DNA from: Chitinispirillales bacterium ANBcel5
GTDB lineage: Bacteria; Fibrobacterota; Chitinivibrionia; Chitinivibrionales; Chitinispirillaceae
DNA length: 38,434 nucleotides
NCBI GenBank assembly: GCA_029688955.1
Contig: JARUKZ010000041.1
Location: forward strand, 1-38,434
Direction: 5' to 3'
How positions within the stretch are numbered: position 1 is the stretch's first letter; each line of letters begins with the position of its first letter. The position numbers were made by a program, and so were the translations under genes. Shown here in pieces: positions 1-9,355 of the stretch. The notes under the pieces are model-generated. The model had not been told where the DNA came from. It ran no database searches and was given only the letters and a program-made list of their open reading frames with translations.

Positions 1-231
1 AGATATTTTAATTAAATAGCTCTTTGAAACGGCCTTTGGGGTTAGTCCGGGGTTGGTGGTTGCCGGGTTGAACTATAGTACTTTTTGTTGATTTGTTTAA
101 AAGGATTTAAAACAATTTCGGATCGCGCGGAAAAAGAATAAGACCCCATGCGGAAAAACACCTTCGAAGGGAAAAACTGAAAAGAACACTAAGGTGGCAA
201 GTACTTTTCTTAAAAAACAGTGAGGAACCAC

Positions 232-993
232 ATGAGTGACTGGTTTACAGTAGATCAAATCGATGAAAATACATTTATTATAAGCGAGTATCGCCATTGG
301 GAGGAAACTCATTGCTATCTGCTGAATGGTAAGGAAAGAAGTTTGCTGATCGATACAGGTCTTGGCATTTGTAATATTTTTGATACAGTCACTAAACTAA
401 CCGATAAAAAAATCACAGCAGTGGCAACCCACATACATTGGGATCATATTGGTGGGCATCACTACTTTCCTGATTTTTATGCTCATCAGGACGAGTTAGA
501 GTGGCTAAATGGAGGGTTCCCTTTAACATTAGATCAAATCAAAGATATGGTTGTTGATCGCTGTGACCTGCCTAAAGGTTATGATGTAAATGAGTATGAG
601 TTTTTCCAGGGAAATCCTTCAAAAATTTTGAAAGATAACGATACCATAGACATTGGCGGTCGCTGCATTCAAATACATCACACCCCTGGACACTCTCCCG
701 GGCACATGTGTTTCTGGGAAAAGGAACGAGGCTATCTTTTTACCGGAGACTTAGTGTATAAAGACACTTTATTTGCTTTTTTTCCATCAACAGATCCTGA
801 AGCTTATCTTGATTCGTTGGAGAGGATATCTGTGCTACCGATTAAGCGAGTGTTTCCAGCACATCACTCTCTGGACATTCACCCTGAGATTCTAAAAAGA
901 ATGCGGGATGCCTTTCGGCAATTACATGGTGAAGGCAAATTAAAGCATGGTAGTGGAACGTTTGATTTTGGAGATTGGGGTGTATGGTTGTAA
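232..993 (+). CDS. MBL-fold metallo-hydrolase
   Basis: A 253-residue metallo-beta-lactamase-fold hydrolase. The zinc-binding signature is complete: H67-x-H69-x-D71-H72 (THIHWDH), H154 in TPGHSPGH, D173 in TGDLV and H211 in PAHH. This is the pattern of the glyoxalase II/RNase Z-like superfamily, which uses two metals to hydrolyse esters, thioesters or phosphodiesters. No signal peptide is visible, so it is probably cytoplasmic. An upstream in-frame GTG at 220 would add four residues; ATG at 232 is preferred because a GAGG-type ribosome site lies just before it. It stands alone, convergent with the chitinase gene downstream. The substrate cannot be read from the sequence. Confidence 0.85.
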   Translation: MSDWFTVDQIDENTFIISEYRHWEETHCYLLNGKERSLLIDTGLGICNIFDTVTKLTDKKITAVATHIHWDHIGGHHYFPDFYAHQDELEWLNGGFPLTLDQIKDMVVDRCDLPKGYDVNEYEFFQGNPSKILKDNDTIDIGGRCIQIHHTPGHSPGHMCFWEKERGYLFTGDLVYKDTLFAFFPSTDPEAYLDSLERISVLPIKRVFPAHHSLDIHPEILKRMRDAFRQLHGEGKLKHGSGTFDFGDWGVWL

Positions 994-1045
994 TAAGAGT
1001 GTGTATGGGTAAAACGGAACCTGTCTATATCCAAAACCTCATAAT

Positions 1046-2479
1046 TCATCTCCCATGCCGAAGAAGTGTTGTATAGCTACCCTGGTTATGTTTAATCCGC
1101 AAAAGAAACAATTTAGAAGAGCTGTTTTTTGGGAGATACACTCTTAAATGATCAGCACTTTCTTGTATATCAATTGCTACACTTCTCCCTGACAGATCAA
1201 AAACAGATATCGAATAATTTTTTTCTGTAACCGCTGGTGATAGTAAAAAATATCCGCTTCGGGCTGTAACTTGTATCGTTTTACCCTGATGTATGTTATT
1301 TTTTGTTCTGTTATTTAAACCTGTTGGCTCCCCATGCAAAACAGAATAGAGTGTATCAAGAAGGGGAGTAGACTCATCTTCGAAAAAATCACCGGTGATT
1401 TCCCAGATAATAACACCTGCTGCTTGATTATCAACAACATACTGTGCTTTATGGGCAATGGACTCTTCATCATCATAGGTTAAAAAATTATTCCCATAAA
1501 TGGCGTAGGGTACCTTTGCGTCATCATCCCAAAACCTTGTCAGTTCAAGGTGATCCCACTTATCCATTATACTGTGATATGACGGAGCACCACTGTTTGA
1601 AGGCCAGTTACCCACATCAGCTTCACCAGAATGGTTGCTTCTCAAATGGTTAGCATCAACAAAGGAACGTCCGTAAAAAGCCACACCCAGAGTAATATTT
1701 TGGGCATCTATACCATGCTCTAAAAGGTATCTAAAAGAAGCGTCAAAGCTGTTGTCCTGATTGCTTTCCGCAGACGCGTACAGGGGAGAGTTATGGTCTG
1801 TAACATTATGCCAGGGACCATGGTAATCATAGGTCATAATGTTTAGGTAATCAAGAATTGACGCAACTTTTTGTAGCTCTACATCTCTCAAATGAAGTGG
1901 TGACGCGGAGAAGCAGGCGGTAAGAACGTAATTACCGTGGGAATCCAGCGTATCGCGAATAGTTTGTAAAAAGGTGGTGAAGTTTTCTTTATCTTCAGGC
2001 CCACCGTTATGAGCTTCGTAACCCGGGTACTCCCAGTCTATGTCTATCCCATCAAATCCATAGGTGGTGATTAATTTGATGCAATCAGAGGCAAATTGCG
2101 CGGTTTTTACAGGATCCTTTGCGATTGCCGAAAAGTGTTCTGAAAGTGTCCATCCCCCGACGGATGCCAAAACTTGTACCCCATGCTTATGAGCGTTATA
2201 GATTAGAGAGGTCGTTTCATCTCTGTTTCCGGTGTTTGGGTCTCTTTGGCCCAGAAGAATATTCTCATCCGCCCAGGGATCATGAAGGGTGATACTACCA
2301 TCCTCATTTGGTGCCAAAAACGCATAATTTATAATCGTAAATTTATCATATTTTATTGTGAGGGGATTAACGAGTGCGTCTCTGTCGTATATTCTCCAAC
2401 CGGGATAATAGCCGATAATCTGTTTTGCGCAAGGCAGCGAAATAATAAATAGCAAAAAAAAGAGTGTAAACTTTAGCAT
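1046..2479 (-). CDS. Secreted GH18 chitinase with C-terminal sorting-like tail
   Basis: A glycoside hydrolase family 18 enzyme that cleaves beta-1,4-linked N-acetylglucosamine polymers. The catalytic motif DGIDIDWE is intact, with E150 as the expected acid/base (478-residue form), and SxGGW lies upstream (ASVGGW). The N-terminus MLKFTLFFLLFIISLP is a clear signal peptide. The open frame continues 24 codons upstream to 2551, but the ATG at 2479 places the signal peptide first and has AGGA before it. After the catalytic barrel comes a linker and a C-terminal stretch of about 75 residues with VFDLSGR and LFLLRI. This resembles the type A sorting domains of type IX secretion substrates, so the enzyme may be exported to the cell surface. 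That last step is inference. Confidence 0.9.
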   Translation of the reverse strand: MLKFTLFFLLFIISLPCAKQIIGYYPGWRIYDRDALVNPLTIKYDKFTIINYAFLAPNEDGSITLHDPWADENILLGQRDPNTGNRDETTSLIYNAHKHGVQVLASVGGWTLSEHFSAIAKDPVKTAQFASDCIKLITTYGFDGIDIDWEYPGYEAHNGGPEDKENFTTFLQTIRDTLDSHGNYVLTACFSASPLHLRDVELQKVASILDYLNIMTYDYHGPWHNVTDHNSPLYASAESNQDNSFDASFRYLLEHGIDAQNITLGVAFYGRSFVDANHLRSNHSGEADVGNWPSNSGAPSYHSIMDKWDHLELTRFWDDDAKVPYAIYGNNFLTYDDEESIAHKAQYVVDNQAAGVIIWEITGDFFEDESTPLLDTLYSVLHGEPTGLNNRTKNNIHQGKTIQVTARSGYFLLSPAVTEKNYSISVFDLSGRSVAIDIQESADHLRVYLPKNSSSKLFLLRIKHNQGSYTTLLRHGR

Positions 2480-2601
2480 AAGTCCTGCTTTTTTGTACGT
2501 TTGTACGCAACTATATACAAATGTAGTAAGAAAAATAAAAAAGATGTTCATTATACTATTATATAATACAAAAAAGGCAACTTAAGGTAAAGTATTGAAG
2601 A

Positions 2602-3780
2602 TTATAAAAGATTGGCTTCAACATGTTTCTCTGCTAATTGCTGAGCCAGATCATCCAGTTGTTTAAAGGTATAATCATTTGGTACTCCTTTGCACATAAC
2701 CGGGCTGAGAAGCTCGAAATTGAGGTCTGGTAAGAAGCTTACTATGGAATCAACGGCGCGGGTGTTCCATCCATATGATCCAAACACAGAGGCAAAGAGA
2801 AGTTTAGGGCGCAGAGAATTGATTAGAAATGAGAGTGTCGCAATGGCCGGATGAGGTGCTAAATGGATAGTAGGCACTCCCATTATAACCGCTGAAGCAT
2901 CCACCAGCGATACAGCAATTTTCCAAATATCCGTAACAGCCATATCGAATTGCTGGACGTGTATGTTATAGTCCGAAATCGCTTTTACCAGGTATTCGGT
3001 CATTTTTTTTGTATTTCCATGCATAGAAACATAGGGTACAGTAACCATATTTGATGGAAAATCATCGATCCAGTTTTTATAGGCATAGAGAATAAATTGT
3101 GGATCATTGTGTACTGGTCCGTGACCGGGAGCGATGATTTTGATTTTAAGCCTGTCAAAAAACTCTATGTGTTTTTTAATTATATGCCTAAAGGGCATCA
3201 TTACCTGAGCGTAGTATAGCTTTGCTTCCTGATAAACCCGTAATCGGTCATAGGCATACAGTTCAGTTGATGCTATGTGAGATCCGAAAAGATCGCAGGT
3301 AAAAAGGATTTGGTCCTGTGGAATATAGGTGCACATGGTTTCTGGCCAGTGTACCCAAGGTGTTTCAAAAAATTGCATTGATTTACCACCAAGGGCAACC
3401 GTTTGGGAGTCTTCAATGGGTTCAAAGCGTGATGCATCGGTAGTAATAAGGTCTAAAAGCATTTGCTTACTTTTTTCTGTACACAACACTTTTGCCTGAG
3501 GGTAGGACTGCAAAAGGGCCCAAAGAGCACCTGATCGGTCCTGTTCTACATGTTGCACAACGATATAGTCGATTTTTTCGACCCCTTTAAGCTGCTCAAA
3601 CAAAAGCTCCTTTTTAGAAGAGCTAACGGAGTCTATCAGTGCATTTTTTTCCTTTCCTTTGATGAAAAAACTGTTGTAACTTGTGCCCTCAGGGCTTTGA
3701 TATAGAAAACCGGGGCCCCTGTAATCCCAGTCCATCGCTCCTACATAGAACACATTTTCTTTTATGGCTTTAGGAATCAT
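2602..3780 (-). CDS. Flavodiiron protein (A-type flavoprotein, O2/NO reductase)
   Basis: A 392-residue flavodiiron protein: an N-terminal MBL-like di-iron domain (about 1-245) followed by a flavodoxin domain (about 246-392) with the FMN phosphate loop SMHGNTKK. The family reduces O2 to water or NO to N2O in the cytoplasm of anaerobes, fed by rubredoxin or another donor. Iron ligands line up as H77-x-E79-x-D81, H144 (HWPETM), D163 (TCDLFG) and H220 (APGHGP). The residue after D81 is Arg82, where many family members have His; that residue is not always a ligand. An upstream ATG at 3798 lacks a ribosome site, whereas the ATG at 3780 is preceded by GAGGAG about 10 bases away. It lies downstream of the cupin gene and may be co-transcribed with it. 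No rubredoxin gene is adjacent. Confidence 0.9.
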   Translation of the reverse strand: MIPKAIKENVFYVGAMDWDYRGPGFLYQSPEGTSYNSFFIKGKEKNALIDSVSSSKKELLFEQLKGVEKIDYIVVQHVEQDRSGALWALLQSYPQAKVLCTEKSKQMLLDLITTDASRFEPIEDSQTVALGGKSMQFFETPWVHWPETMCTYIPQDQILFTCDLFGSHIASTELYAYDRLRVYQEAKLYYAQVMMPFRHIIKKHIEFFDRLKIKIIAPGHGPVHNDPQFILYAYKNWIDDFPSNMVTVPYVSMHGNTKKMTEYLVKAISDYNIHVQQFDMAVTDIWKIAVSLVDASAVIMGVPTIHLAPHPAIATLSFLINSLRPKLLFASVFGSYGWNTRAVDSIVSFLPDLNFELLSPVMCKGVPNDYTFKQLDDLAQQLAEKHVEANLL

Positions 3781-3804
3781 AGCACTTTTTCTCCTCATTT
3801 TTTT

Positions 3805-3854
3805 GGGGAAAAGCTCGATGCCCAGCCATAGGGGCTCTTTTGTTGCTTCTCCCC
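3805..3854 (-). terminator. Hairpin between the cupin and flavodiiron genes
   Basis: A 10-base-pair inverted repeat (3805-3814 with 3845-3854, one G-U pair) starts just past the cupin stop codon. On the minus strand it is followed by A residues, not a U tract, so it may be an attenuator or mRNA-processing hairpin and not a true terminator. Confidence 0.35.
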
Positions 3855-3856
3855 GA

Positions 3857-4204
3857 TTACAGTGGTTTTGCCCGAATCATCACAAGAACCATCTTAAAGC
3901 GTTCAGATGCGATCACTGCATGGGGTTTATCCGCTGGCATGATAATTTGCTCACCCGCTTTAACCCCATGTTCAGTACCCTCTATGGTGATTACCCCTGC
4001 ACCTTCGACCACTTCAATGAGTGCATCAAAGGGGGCGGTGTGCTCACTTAGACTCTGCCCTTCATCAAAAGCAAATACAGTGACAGTTCCAACCTCCTGG
4101 TCTATAACCGTTCTGCTTACAATTGATCCCTCCTGATACTGCACAAGATCACGGTAACTAAATGGTTTTGCAAGTAATGACTTATCAGTTCCCTTCTTTT
4201 TCAT
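3857..4204 (-). CDS. Single-domain cupin protein
   Basis: A protein of about 115 residues forming one cupin beta-barrel. The two cupin motifs are recognisable: the first around GQSLSEHTAPFDALIEVVEG (G, H, E) and the second around GEQIIMPADKPHAV (P, H). Small cupins of this type bind a metal or ligand and are often of unknown substrate. ATG at 4204 is chosen over the one six codons upstream because a strong GGAGGAGG site sits five bases before it. It is the first gene of a probable two-gene unit with the flavodiiron protein, which hints at a link to redox or oxygen stress, but this is inferred from position only. Confidence 0.85.
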   Translation of the reverse strand: MKKKGTDKSLLAKPFSYRDLVQYQEGSIVSRTVIDQEVGTVTVFAFDEGQSLSEHTAPFDALIEVVEGAGVITIEGTEHGVKAGEQIIMPADKPHAVIASERFKMVLVMIRAKPL

Positions 4205-4353
4205 GTATCCTCCTCCGCACAAGTTTAAATTAGAGCCAGGTTTTATTTTATAATACCATACTAAAACAGTTAGCTTCCAACACTAAATTTAATGAATTTA
4301 ACTACTCTGTTTTAGAGATTTTTAGCAATTCAGAAACCAATTAATGCTTTTTC

Positions 4354-4382
4354 TTGACCGCAAACCCTATATATTGTATCTT
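4354..4382 (+). promoter_or_regulatory. Predicted sigma70-type promoter of smc
   Basis: TTGACC at 4354-4359 and TATCTT at 4377-4382 are separated by exactly 17 bases, five and four matches to the consensus boxes. The start of transcription would fall near 4390, giving a leader of about 70 bases before the smc start. No experimental support. Confidence 0.45.
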
Positions 4383-4461
4383 GAGACCTAAATAGATTCT
4401 ACTGGTTGTATTTACTTGAACTATCTTTTCAGCAAAATTGCATTTTTAAAGGGGTTAGGAA

Positions 4462-7400
4462 TTGATTCTTCGTAAGTTATCAATATTTGGTTTTAAATCT
4501 TTTGCCGACAAAACTGAACTGCTTTTTGGTGAAGGCATGACAGCGGTAATAGGCCCAAACGGATGCGGAAAGAGTAATGTTGTTGATGCGATCAGGTGGG
4601 TGTTTGGTGAGCAGAGGGCATCGATGCTGCGTAGTTCAAGCATGCAGGATGTTATCTTCTCCGGAACGCAGAAACGTAAGCCTCTGAACATGGCTGAGGT
4701 AACACTCACAGTTGAGAATAATAAGGGAATATTGCCGGTAGAATACAGTGAAGTATCAATCACTCGCAGAATCTACAGAAGTGGTGAGAGTGAATATCGC
4801 CTCAATAAGGTACCGTGCAGATTGCGCGATATTAATAACCTGTTTTTGGATACCGGAGTAGGCTCAAGTGCTTATACTACTATAGAAAACTCGATGATCA
4901 ACGCCATACTGTCTGATAAAGCAGAGGAGCGCAGGGTTCTCTTTGAGGAAGCCGCAGGGATTGGTAAGTACAAACAGCGCAGAAAAGAGAGTCAGCGCCA
5001 GATGGAGAGAACCAGAATGGACCTTTTGAGGATTAATGATAAGGTTCAGGAAGCTGACCGTCAGGTTCGCATGCTTGGCAGGCATGTAGAGAAAGCGAAA
5101 CGGTATAAGAGTTATTTTGAAAATTTAAAAACCCTTGAAGTGGGATTTGAGAATCGTCGATTCACAAGTCTCTCGGAAGCCGTAAAACAGCGAAAAACCG
5201 TAATAAATGAAAACGAATCGCAACGTGAAGTGTTAAGAGCGCGAATTGCAAGCGGTGAGTCCAGGGTAGAGAAGGTGCAGCTAGCGTCTCTTGAAAAGGA
5301 AAAAGAGCTTGAGGGTGCTTCTCGTAATGTAAGTGAGTCCAACGAAAAAATCATTCGGCTGGACAGAGATATTTCGGTTACTGAGGAGCGTCTCAGTAAT
5401 CTGCGAAACAATGTAGGCCATTTCGATAAGGATGCCCAAACACTGCAAAGGCAAGCTGAAGAGTGCTGTAGGCTTAGAGCTCAGATAGAAAAAAGTATCG
5501 TCGAACGTGAAACTCAGCTTCAAAAAAGCGCCGGTAGGGTTGAGGGGGCAAATGATGAGCTTAGCAGGTTTGATCAACGACTCGCTGTGAAACGAGAGCA
5601 GGCTGATCAGCTTGGAAGAGATCAGATTGAACTCATAAACATTCAGGGTGAATCAAGAAACAAACTTAGCGCGTCAAAATCAAATCTTAGTAACGCTTTA
5701 GAACGTAAAAGTCGTGATGAACGTGAAATACAAAGTTTAGAGAGTCGCCTTGATGAGTATCAGGAAGCTATTGAGTTGTGTAAAAGAGAGCTTAATCAGG
5801 TTGATGAACACAACCATAATTTACTTCAGGAACGTGAAGTAATTACTGCAAAGATAGAAAAAGAGGATGAGCTCTACAGTAATTTAATGGAGAAGGAGAA
5901 GCATCTTGAAGCGCAGATCGCCTCTTCAAAATCACAATTAAAATTTCTTGAGGGTCTCGATGCTGCTTTTGAAGGCTATGAAAGTGGAGTAAAAGCCCTG
6001 CTTAAAGCAAAATTAGAGGGTATGCGTGGTATCGTTGCCAATATGATTACAATTTCTGATGAAAATGTGGTTTCGCTGGTAGAGAAGGCGATGGGCAGTC
6101 TTATCCAGACGATTGTGTTTGACACTGAAGAACAGTTGCAAAACGCAATTGAGTTTCTAAAATCAGAAAAAGCCGGCTCTGCCCGAATGGTTTCTCTTGA
6201 AAGGCTCCAAAAGATCAAACAGACCGAAATACTTGATCATCACGGTGCTTTGTCGGTACGAAAAATGGTCACTACAACACAGGACTATTCTCTACTGGCC
6301 GATCATTTCTTCAATAATTTGTATATAGCAGATGACTACAGTACCGCACTTTCCTTGTCCGGTGGTGAAAATAACACAGTGGTCATAACAAAAGACAGTG
6401 TGATGTTTAACTCTGATGGGACCATTGTTGCCGGTGATGTTAAAAAGGAAAAAGCGGGAATACTTCAGAGAAAACAGCAAATAGAAAAACTTTCGTCTGA
6501 TATCGTTGTCTTTGAAGATGATTACCAGAAAATCATTGTAGAGAAAGATGATTGTATTATTAAGCGTGATGAGGCTAAGATTGAGCTGATTGAGGTGGAC
6601 GAAAAAATAAACAGCGGACACAGAAAACAGCAGGAACAACAAACAAATATTCGTCACTACGAAAACGAGACTCAAAACATTGTAAACAGACTTCAGACGA
6701 TTAAACCAGAAATGGTTTCGCTGAACGCTAAAATTTCTGAACTCGAAGAGCATATTTCAACCAGTGAAGCAGAGGTGGCAACATTTCAAAGCAAGCGGGA
6801 AACGCTTGAGGAACAGGTTGAGGTTGCACGAAATGCGGTCAGGGAGATGGAAGAGGAACGTAAGTCACTTGTAGAGCACCTTAAAAATATCGAGCTTGAA
6901 GTTCATGGGCTTAAAAACAGACTCGCCCAGGATAGGCAGGATATAGAGCGTTTAACTAAAGAAAATAAAATATTTTCTGAGCGTAAAGAGTCAAAGATTG
7001 AGGATAAAAGAAAAGCGATACGGGAGATAGAGGAGCTTGAGCACTCAATAGTTTCCCTTAATAAAGAGTTGGAAAATAACAGGAAGATCAGAGAAGAGCT
7101 TGAAGCGGTACGAGATACCATTCGTGAGGAGTACAATGGATACCTCCTCGAGATTGAAGAGTATCGAAAAGAGATGAAAAACGATCAGTCTGAGCTCAAC
7201 TCTATTGCAAACAGAATTCATGACAGTGAACTGAAACAAACCCGCGATGTGCAGGAGCTTCGTCGAATAAGAGAAAGGATCTGGGAGGCATATGAATTAG
7301 ATCTTGAATCTCCCCCGGAAGACCTTCCATGTATTGATGAAGATGATAGTGAAGTTGTAAAGAATATTTCTATGCTTAAAGAGAGAATCAAGCATGTTGG

Positions 7401-8010
7401 TCAGGTGAATATGGCCGCTCTTGAAGATTTTGAAACGGAGAGTCAACGATTAAAAGAACTCACAGAGCAGAGGGATGACCTTCAAACTGCTGTGGACGAG
7501 TTAGAAAAAGCCATACGAAAGCTTGATAGAGAGGCTCGCGCACAATTTCTTGCGACTTTCGAGCAGGTTCAGAAAAATTTCACCGAAATGTTCACTACTC
7601 TTTTCGAAGGTGGTGAGGCAAGTATTCAGCTTGAGGAAAACGTTGATCCGTTGGAAGCTGCAATTCACATAAATGTAAGGCCTGCAGGAAAGAAAATGAG
7701 AGGTGTACAACTGCTTTCAGGTGGTGAGCGTGCGCTTACGGCTATTTCACTTCTCTTTGCTCTTTATCTGGTTAAACCATCAGCCTATTGTATACTCGAT
7801 GAGCTGGACGCGCCGCTGGATGACGCAAATATTGGTAGATTTGTAAAGGTACTCAAGAAGTTTGCAGAGAAAACGCAATTTATAATTATAACTCACAACA
7901 AACGTACCATGGAAGCTGCGGACTTACTCTATGGGGTTACTCAGCAGGAATCAGGTATCTCTAATATCGTTTCGGTTAACGTTAATGATGCAGCGTTACA
8001 GGCTGCTTAA
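4462..8010 (+). CDS. smc: Chromosome segregation protein SMC
   Basis: A full-length bacterial SMC ATPase of 1182 residues, the usual size for the family. It organises and compacts the nucleoid with ScpA and ScpB. The N-terminal head has the Walker A motif GPNGCGKS at 31-38. Two long coiled-coil arms with heavy E/K/R/L content flank a hinge at about residues 505-625 (GVANM-like and FDTEEQL segments). The C-terminal head carries the signature LLSGGERAL near 1082 and Walker B ILDELDAPLDD near 1110. Translation appears to start at TTG 4462, directly before the conserved ILRKLSIFGFKSFADK, with GGGG seven bases upstream. No scpA or scpB is adjacent; the gene stands alone with its own likely promoter and terminator. 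Confidence 0.97.
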   Translation: MILRKLSIFGFKSFADKTELLFGEGMTAVIGPNGCGKSNVVDAIRWVFGEQRASMLRSSSMQDVIFSGTQKRKPLNMAEVTLTVENNKGILPVEYSEVSITRRIYRSGESEYRLNKVPCRLRDINNLFLDTGVGSSAYTTIENSMINAILSDKAEERRVLFEEAAGIGKYKQRRKESQRQMERTRMDLLRINDKVQEADRQVRMLGRHVEKAKRYKSYFENLKTLEVGFENRRFTSLSEAVKQRKTVINENESQREVLRARIASGESRVEKVQLASLEKEKELEGASRNVSESNEKIIRLDRDISVTEERLSNLRNNVGHFDKDAQTLQRQAEECCRLRAQIEKSIVERETQLQKSAGRVEGANDELSRFDQRLAVKREQADQLGRDQIELINIQGESRNKLSASKSNLSNALERKSRDEREIQSLESRLDEYQEAIELCKRELNQVDEHNHNLLQEREVITAKIEKEDELYSNLMEKEKHLEAQIASSKSQLKFLEGLDAAFEGYESGVKALLKAKLEGMRGIVANMITISDENVVSLVEKAMGSLIQTIVFDTEEQLQNAIEFLKSEKAGSARMVSLERLQKIKQTEILDHHGALSVRKMVTTTQDYSLLADHFFNNLYIADDYSTALSLSGGENNTVVITKDSVMFNSDGTIVAGDVKKEKAGILQRKQQIEKLSSDIVVFEDDYQKIIVEKDDCIIKRDEAKIELIEVDEKINSGHRKQQEQQTNIRHYENETQNIVNRLQTIKPEMVSLNAKISELEEHISTSEAEVATFQSKRETLEEQVEVARNAVREMEEERKSLVEHLKNIELEVHGLKNRLAQDRQDIERLTKENKIFSERKESKIEDKRKAIREIEELEHSIVSLNKELENNRKIREELEAVRDTIREEYNGYLLEIEEYRKEMKNDQSELNSIANRIHDSELKQTRDVQELRRIRERIWEAYELDLESPPEDLPCIDEDDSEVVKNISMLKERIKHVGQVNMAALEDFETESQRLKELTEQRDDLQTAVDELEKAIRKLDREARAQFLATFEQVQKNFTEMFTTLFEGGEASIQLEENVDPLEAAIHINVRPAGKKMRGVQLLSGGERALTAISLLFALYLVKPSAYCILDELDAPLDDANIGRFVKVLKKFAEKTQFIIITHNKRTMEAADLLYGVTQQESGISNIVSVNVNDAALQAA

Positions 8011-8013
8011 ATA

Positions 8014-8068
8014 AAAAAAGAAGTGGAAGTCTGAAACCGTTTAGGGTACAAGCGACTTCCACTTTTTA
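8014..8068. terminator. Bidirectional terminator between smc and the SLOG-like gene
   Basis: A perfect 11-base-pair stem (8021-8031 with 8054-8064) is flanked by an A tract on the left and a T tract on the right, so it can act as an intrinsic terminator for smc on the plus strand and for the convergent gene on the minus strand. Confidence 0.85.
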
Positions 8069-8075
8069 TATATTC

Positions 8076-8627
8076 TCAGGCAGAAAAAGAGCGTTCAAAC
8101 AGCTTTTCTATCGCGACCTGACTTTCTTCTGTTAAATTTCTGGAGCCGGTCCCGCAAAACTTAGGTTCTATGATCAGTGGCTCATCTTCAACCCACTCAG
8201 CACTTCGCCAGGTAAACCATTTATCTTTGTTTTTATCAAACACATGAACATTGCGGTTAAAAAATTTCCCCAGCTCAACACCCCAGCCGGTTCCGCCCCT
8301 TACGGTTTTATCGCTCATGATTTCTCCGACAGCAAATATTTGTGAGCTGTTGTTTATCATATGAAAAATCGACTGTAGCACTCTTTTTATTTTCTCAGAC
8401 TGGGTGTACTGGCGATGCATATGGTTAGAAACTATTTCCATGCTTATATCACCACGGCCCAGTTCCTTATCACTGAGCATCACTACATTTTTTTCTCGCT
8501 TAATATAGTGCCCTTCATATGAATAAGTTACCTCTTCAACTCCCCATTTTTCGGCACATTCCCCAAAAAATGTCTCAGCTCCAATATGGCCGCCACTAAA
8601 CAGCGTACATTCTGATGGTTTAAGCAT
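8076..8627 (-). CDS. Conserved protein with a SLOG-like Rossmann fold
   Basis: A 183-residue soluble protein with no signal or membrane segment. Near the N-terminus is LFSGGHIGAETFFGECAEKWG and in the middle GGTGWGVELG. Glycine-rich loops of this spacing are typical of the SLOG/LOG-like Rossmannoid superfamily (DprA, LOG and YpsA relatives), which bind nucleotides or related ligands. This placement is by eye and is inference. Several tryptophans (WFTWRSAEW) and a short acidic segment follow. It converges on smc across a shared terminator and has no obvious operon partner. An ATG at 8627 follows GGAGTAAACCC, a reasonable ribosome site. Confidence 0.7.
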   Translation of the reverse strand: MLKPSECTLFSGGHIGAETFFGECAEKWGVEEVTYSYEGHYIKREKNVVMLSDKELGRGDISMEIVSNHMHRQYTQSEKIKRVLQSIFHMINNSSQIFAVGEIMSDKTVRGGTGWGVELGKFFNRNVHVFDKNKDKWFTWRSAEWVEDEPLIIEPKFCGTGSRNLTEESQVAIEKLFERSFSA

Positions 8628-8860
8628 GGGTTTACTCCTTTCAAAAGATCCAAAAATAATGCAGTATTGTGCTCTGATTTATTATAATCACTAAAAAACA
8701 GCTGATTTTAAGGAGCAGTTAAAATAAAACCTGCTTATGTATGAAGCGATATATTCTTTTGTTTTCATACCCTTACAAAGAAAAATAGTGAAGATAGCGC
8801 ATATAGAGCAGGGAATAATAGCTGTTACCCTCACAAACCTGCATATTGCCTCAGTTTTAG

Positions 8861-9355
8861 TTACATTTCATATAGTGTTTCATCTTTCTTAGGAGGGGGA
8901 CTTTTTCGTCCTTTTTGGGTTTTTACTCTAAAAAATTCATTCTCACCTATACTATCCAGATCCTCTTCAATATCTACACTACTGTCTCCTGCTTCCATAC
9001 GACTCAGTGCCTCTTCCATCTTATCACCCAATTCAAGTCCTGTGGCGTTTGAGAATTTGCGCATCAAATGAGCTGCCTCCCGGGGATCATCTTCACTAAT
9101 ATGCTCTGCTTCAGAGGCTATCGATTCTACTGCCTGCACCATCATTGATTCATCAATTTGGGGGCTGATGGTGTTTTGGTTATCCGGGTTATCAGCATTT
9201 TGACCTTTTGGGTTAAAGGAGAACATTGAAATCATGCGCTTGAGTTGGTGGGAATTGTTTTTGGGACATGCCGGAGTAGTTTGTGGATTCACTGAGCGGG
9301 AAAAAAAGGTAAAGATAGTATTGCACTGTTCGCAGAAGAATTCGTACATGGGCAT
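8861..9355 (-). CDS. FmdB-type zinc ribbon protein with acidic C-terminal extension
   Basis: A 164-residue protein starting MPMYEFFCEQC, the standard opening of the FmdB/CxxC_CxxC_SSSS family of small putative regulators. C8, C11 and C30 of the expected ribbon are present, but the fourth position is not CPxC: the sequence reads CPKNNSH, so H36 may substitute or zinc binding may be lost. The remaining 120 residues are acidic and mostly helical, with a segment (LGDKMEEALSRMEAGD) seen in longer family members. The function of the family is not established. ATG at 9355 has GGAG seven bases upstream. Neighbouring genes are divergent or separated by more than 200 bases, so it is probably monocistronic. 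Confidence 0.8.
   Translation of the reverse strand: MPMYEFFCEQCNTIFTFFSRSVNPQTTPACPKNNSHQLKRMISMFSFNPKGQNADNPDNQNTISPQIDESMMVQAVESIASEAEHISEDDPREAAHLMRKFSNATGLELGDKMEEALSRMEAGDSSVDIEEDLDSIGENEFFRVKTQKGRKSPPPKKDETLYEM

Noticed and set aside
97..312. Minus-strand frame of 71 codons at the left end.
   Set aside because: It overlaps the start of the MBL-fold gene, has no ribosome site and reads as a chance hydrophobic frame.
6292..6753. Long minus-strand frame of 153 codons within smc.
   Set aside because: It is antisense to the coiled-coil and hinge region of a clear SMC protein and reads as low-complexity Phe/Leu/Ser.
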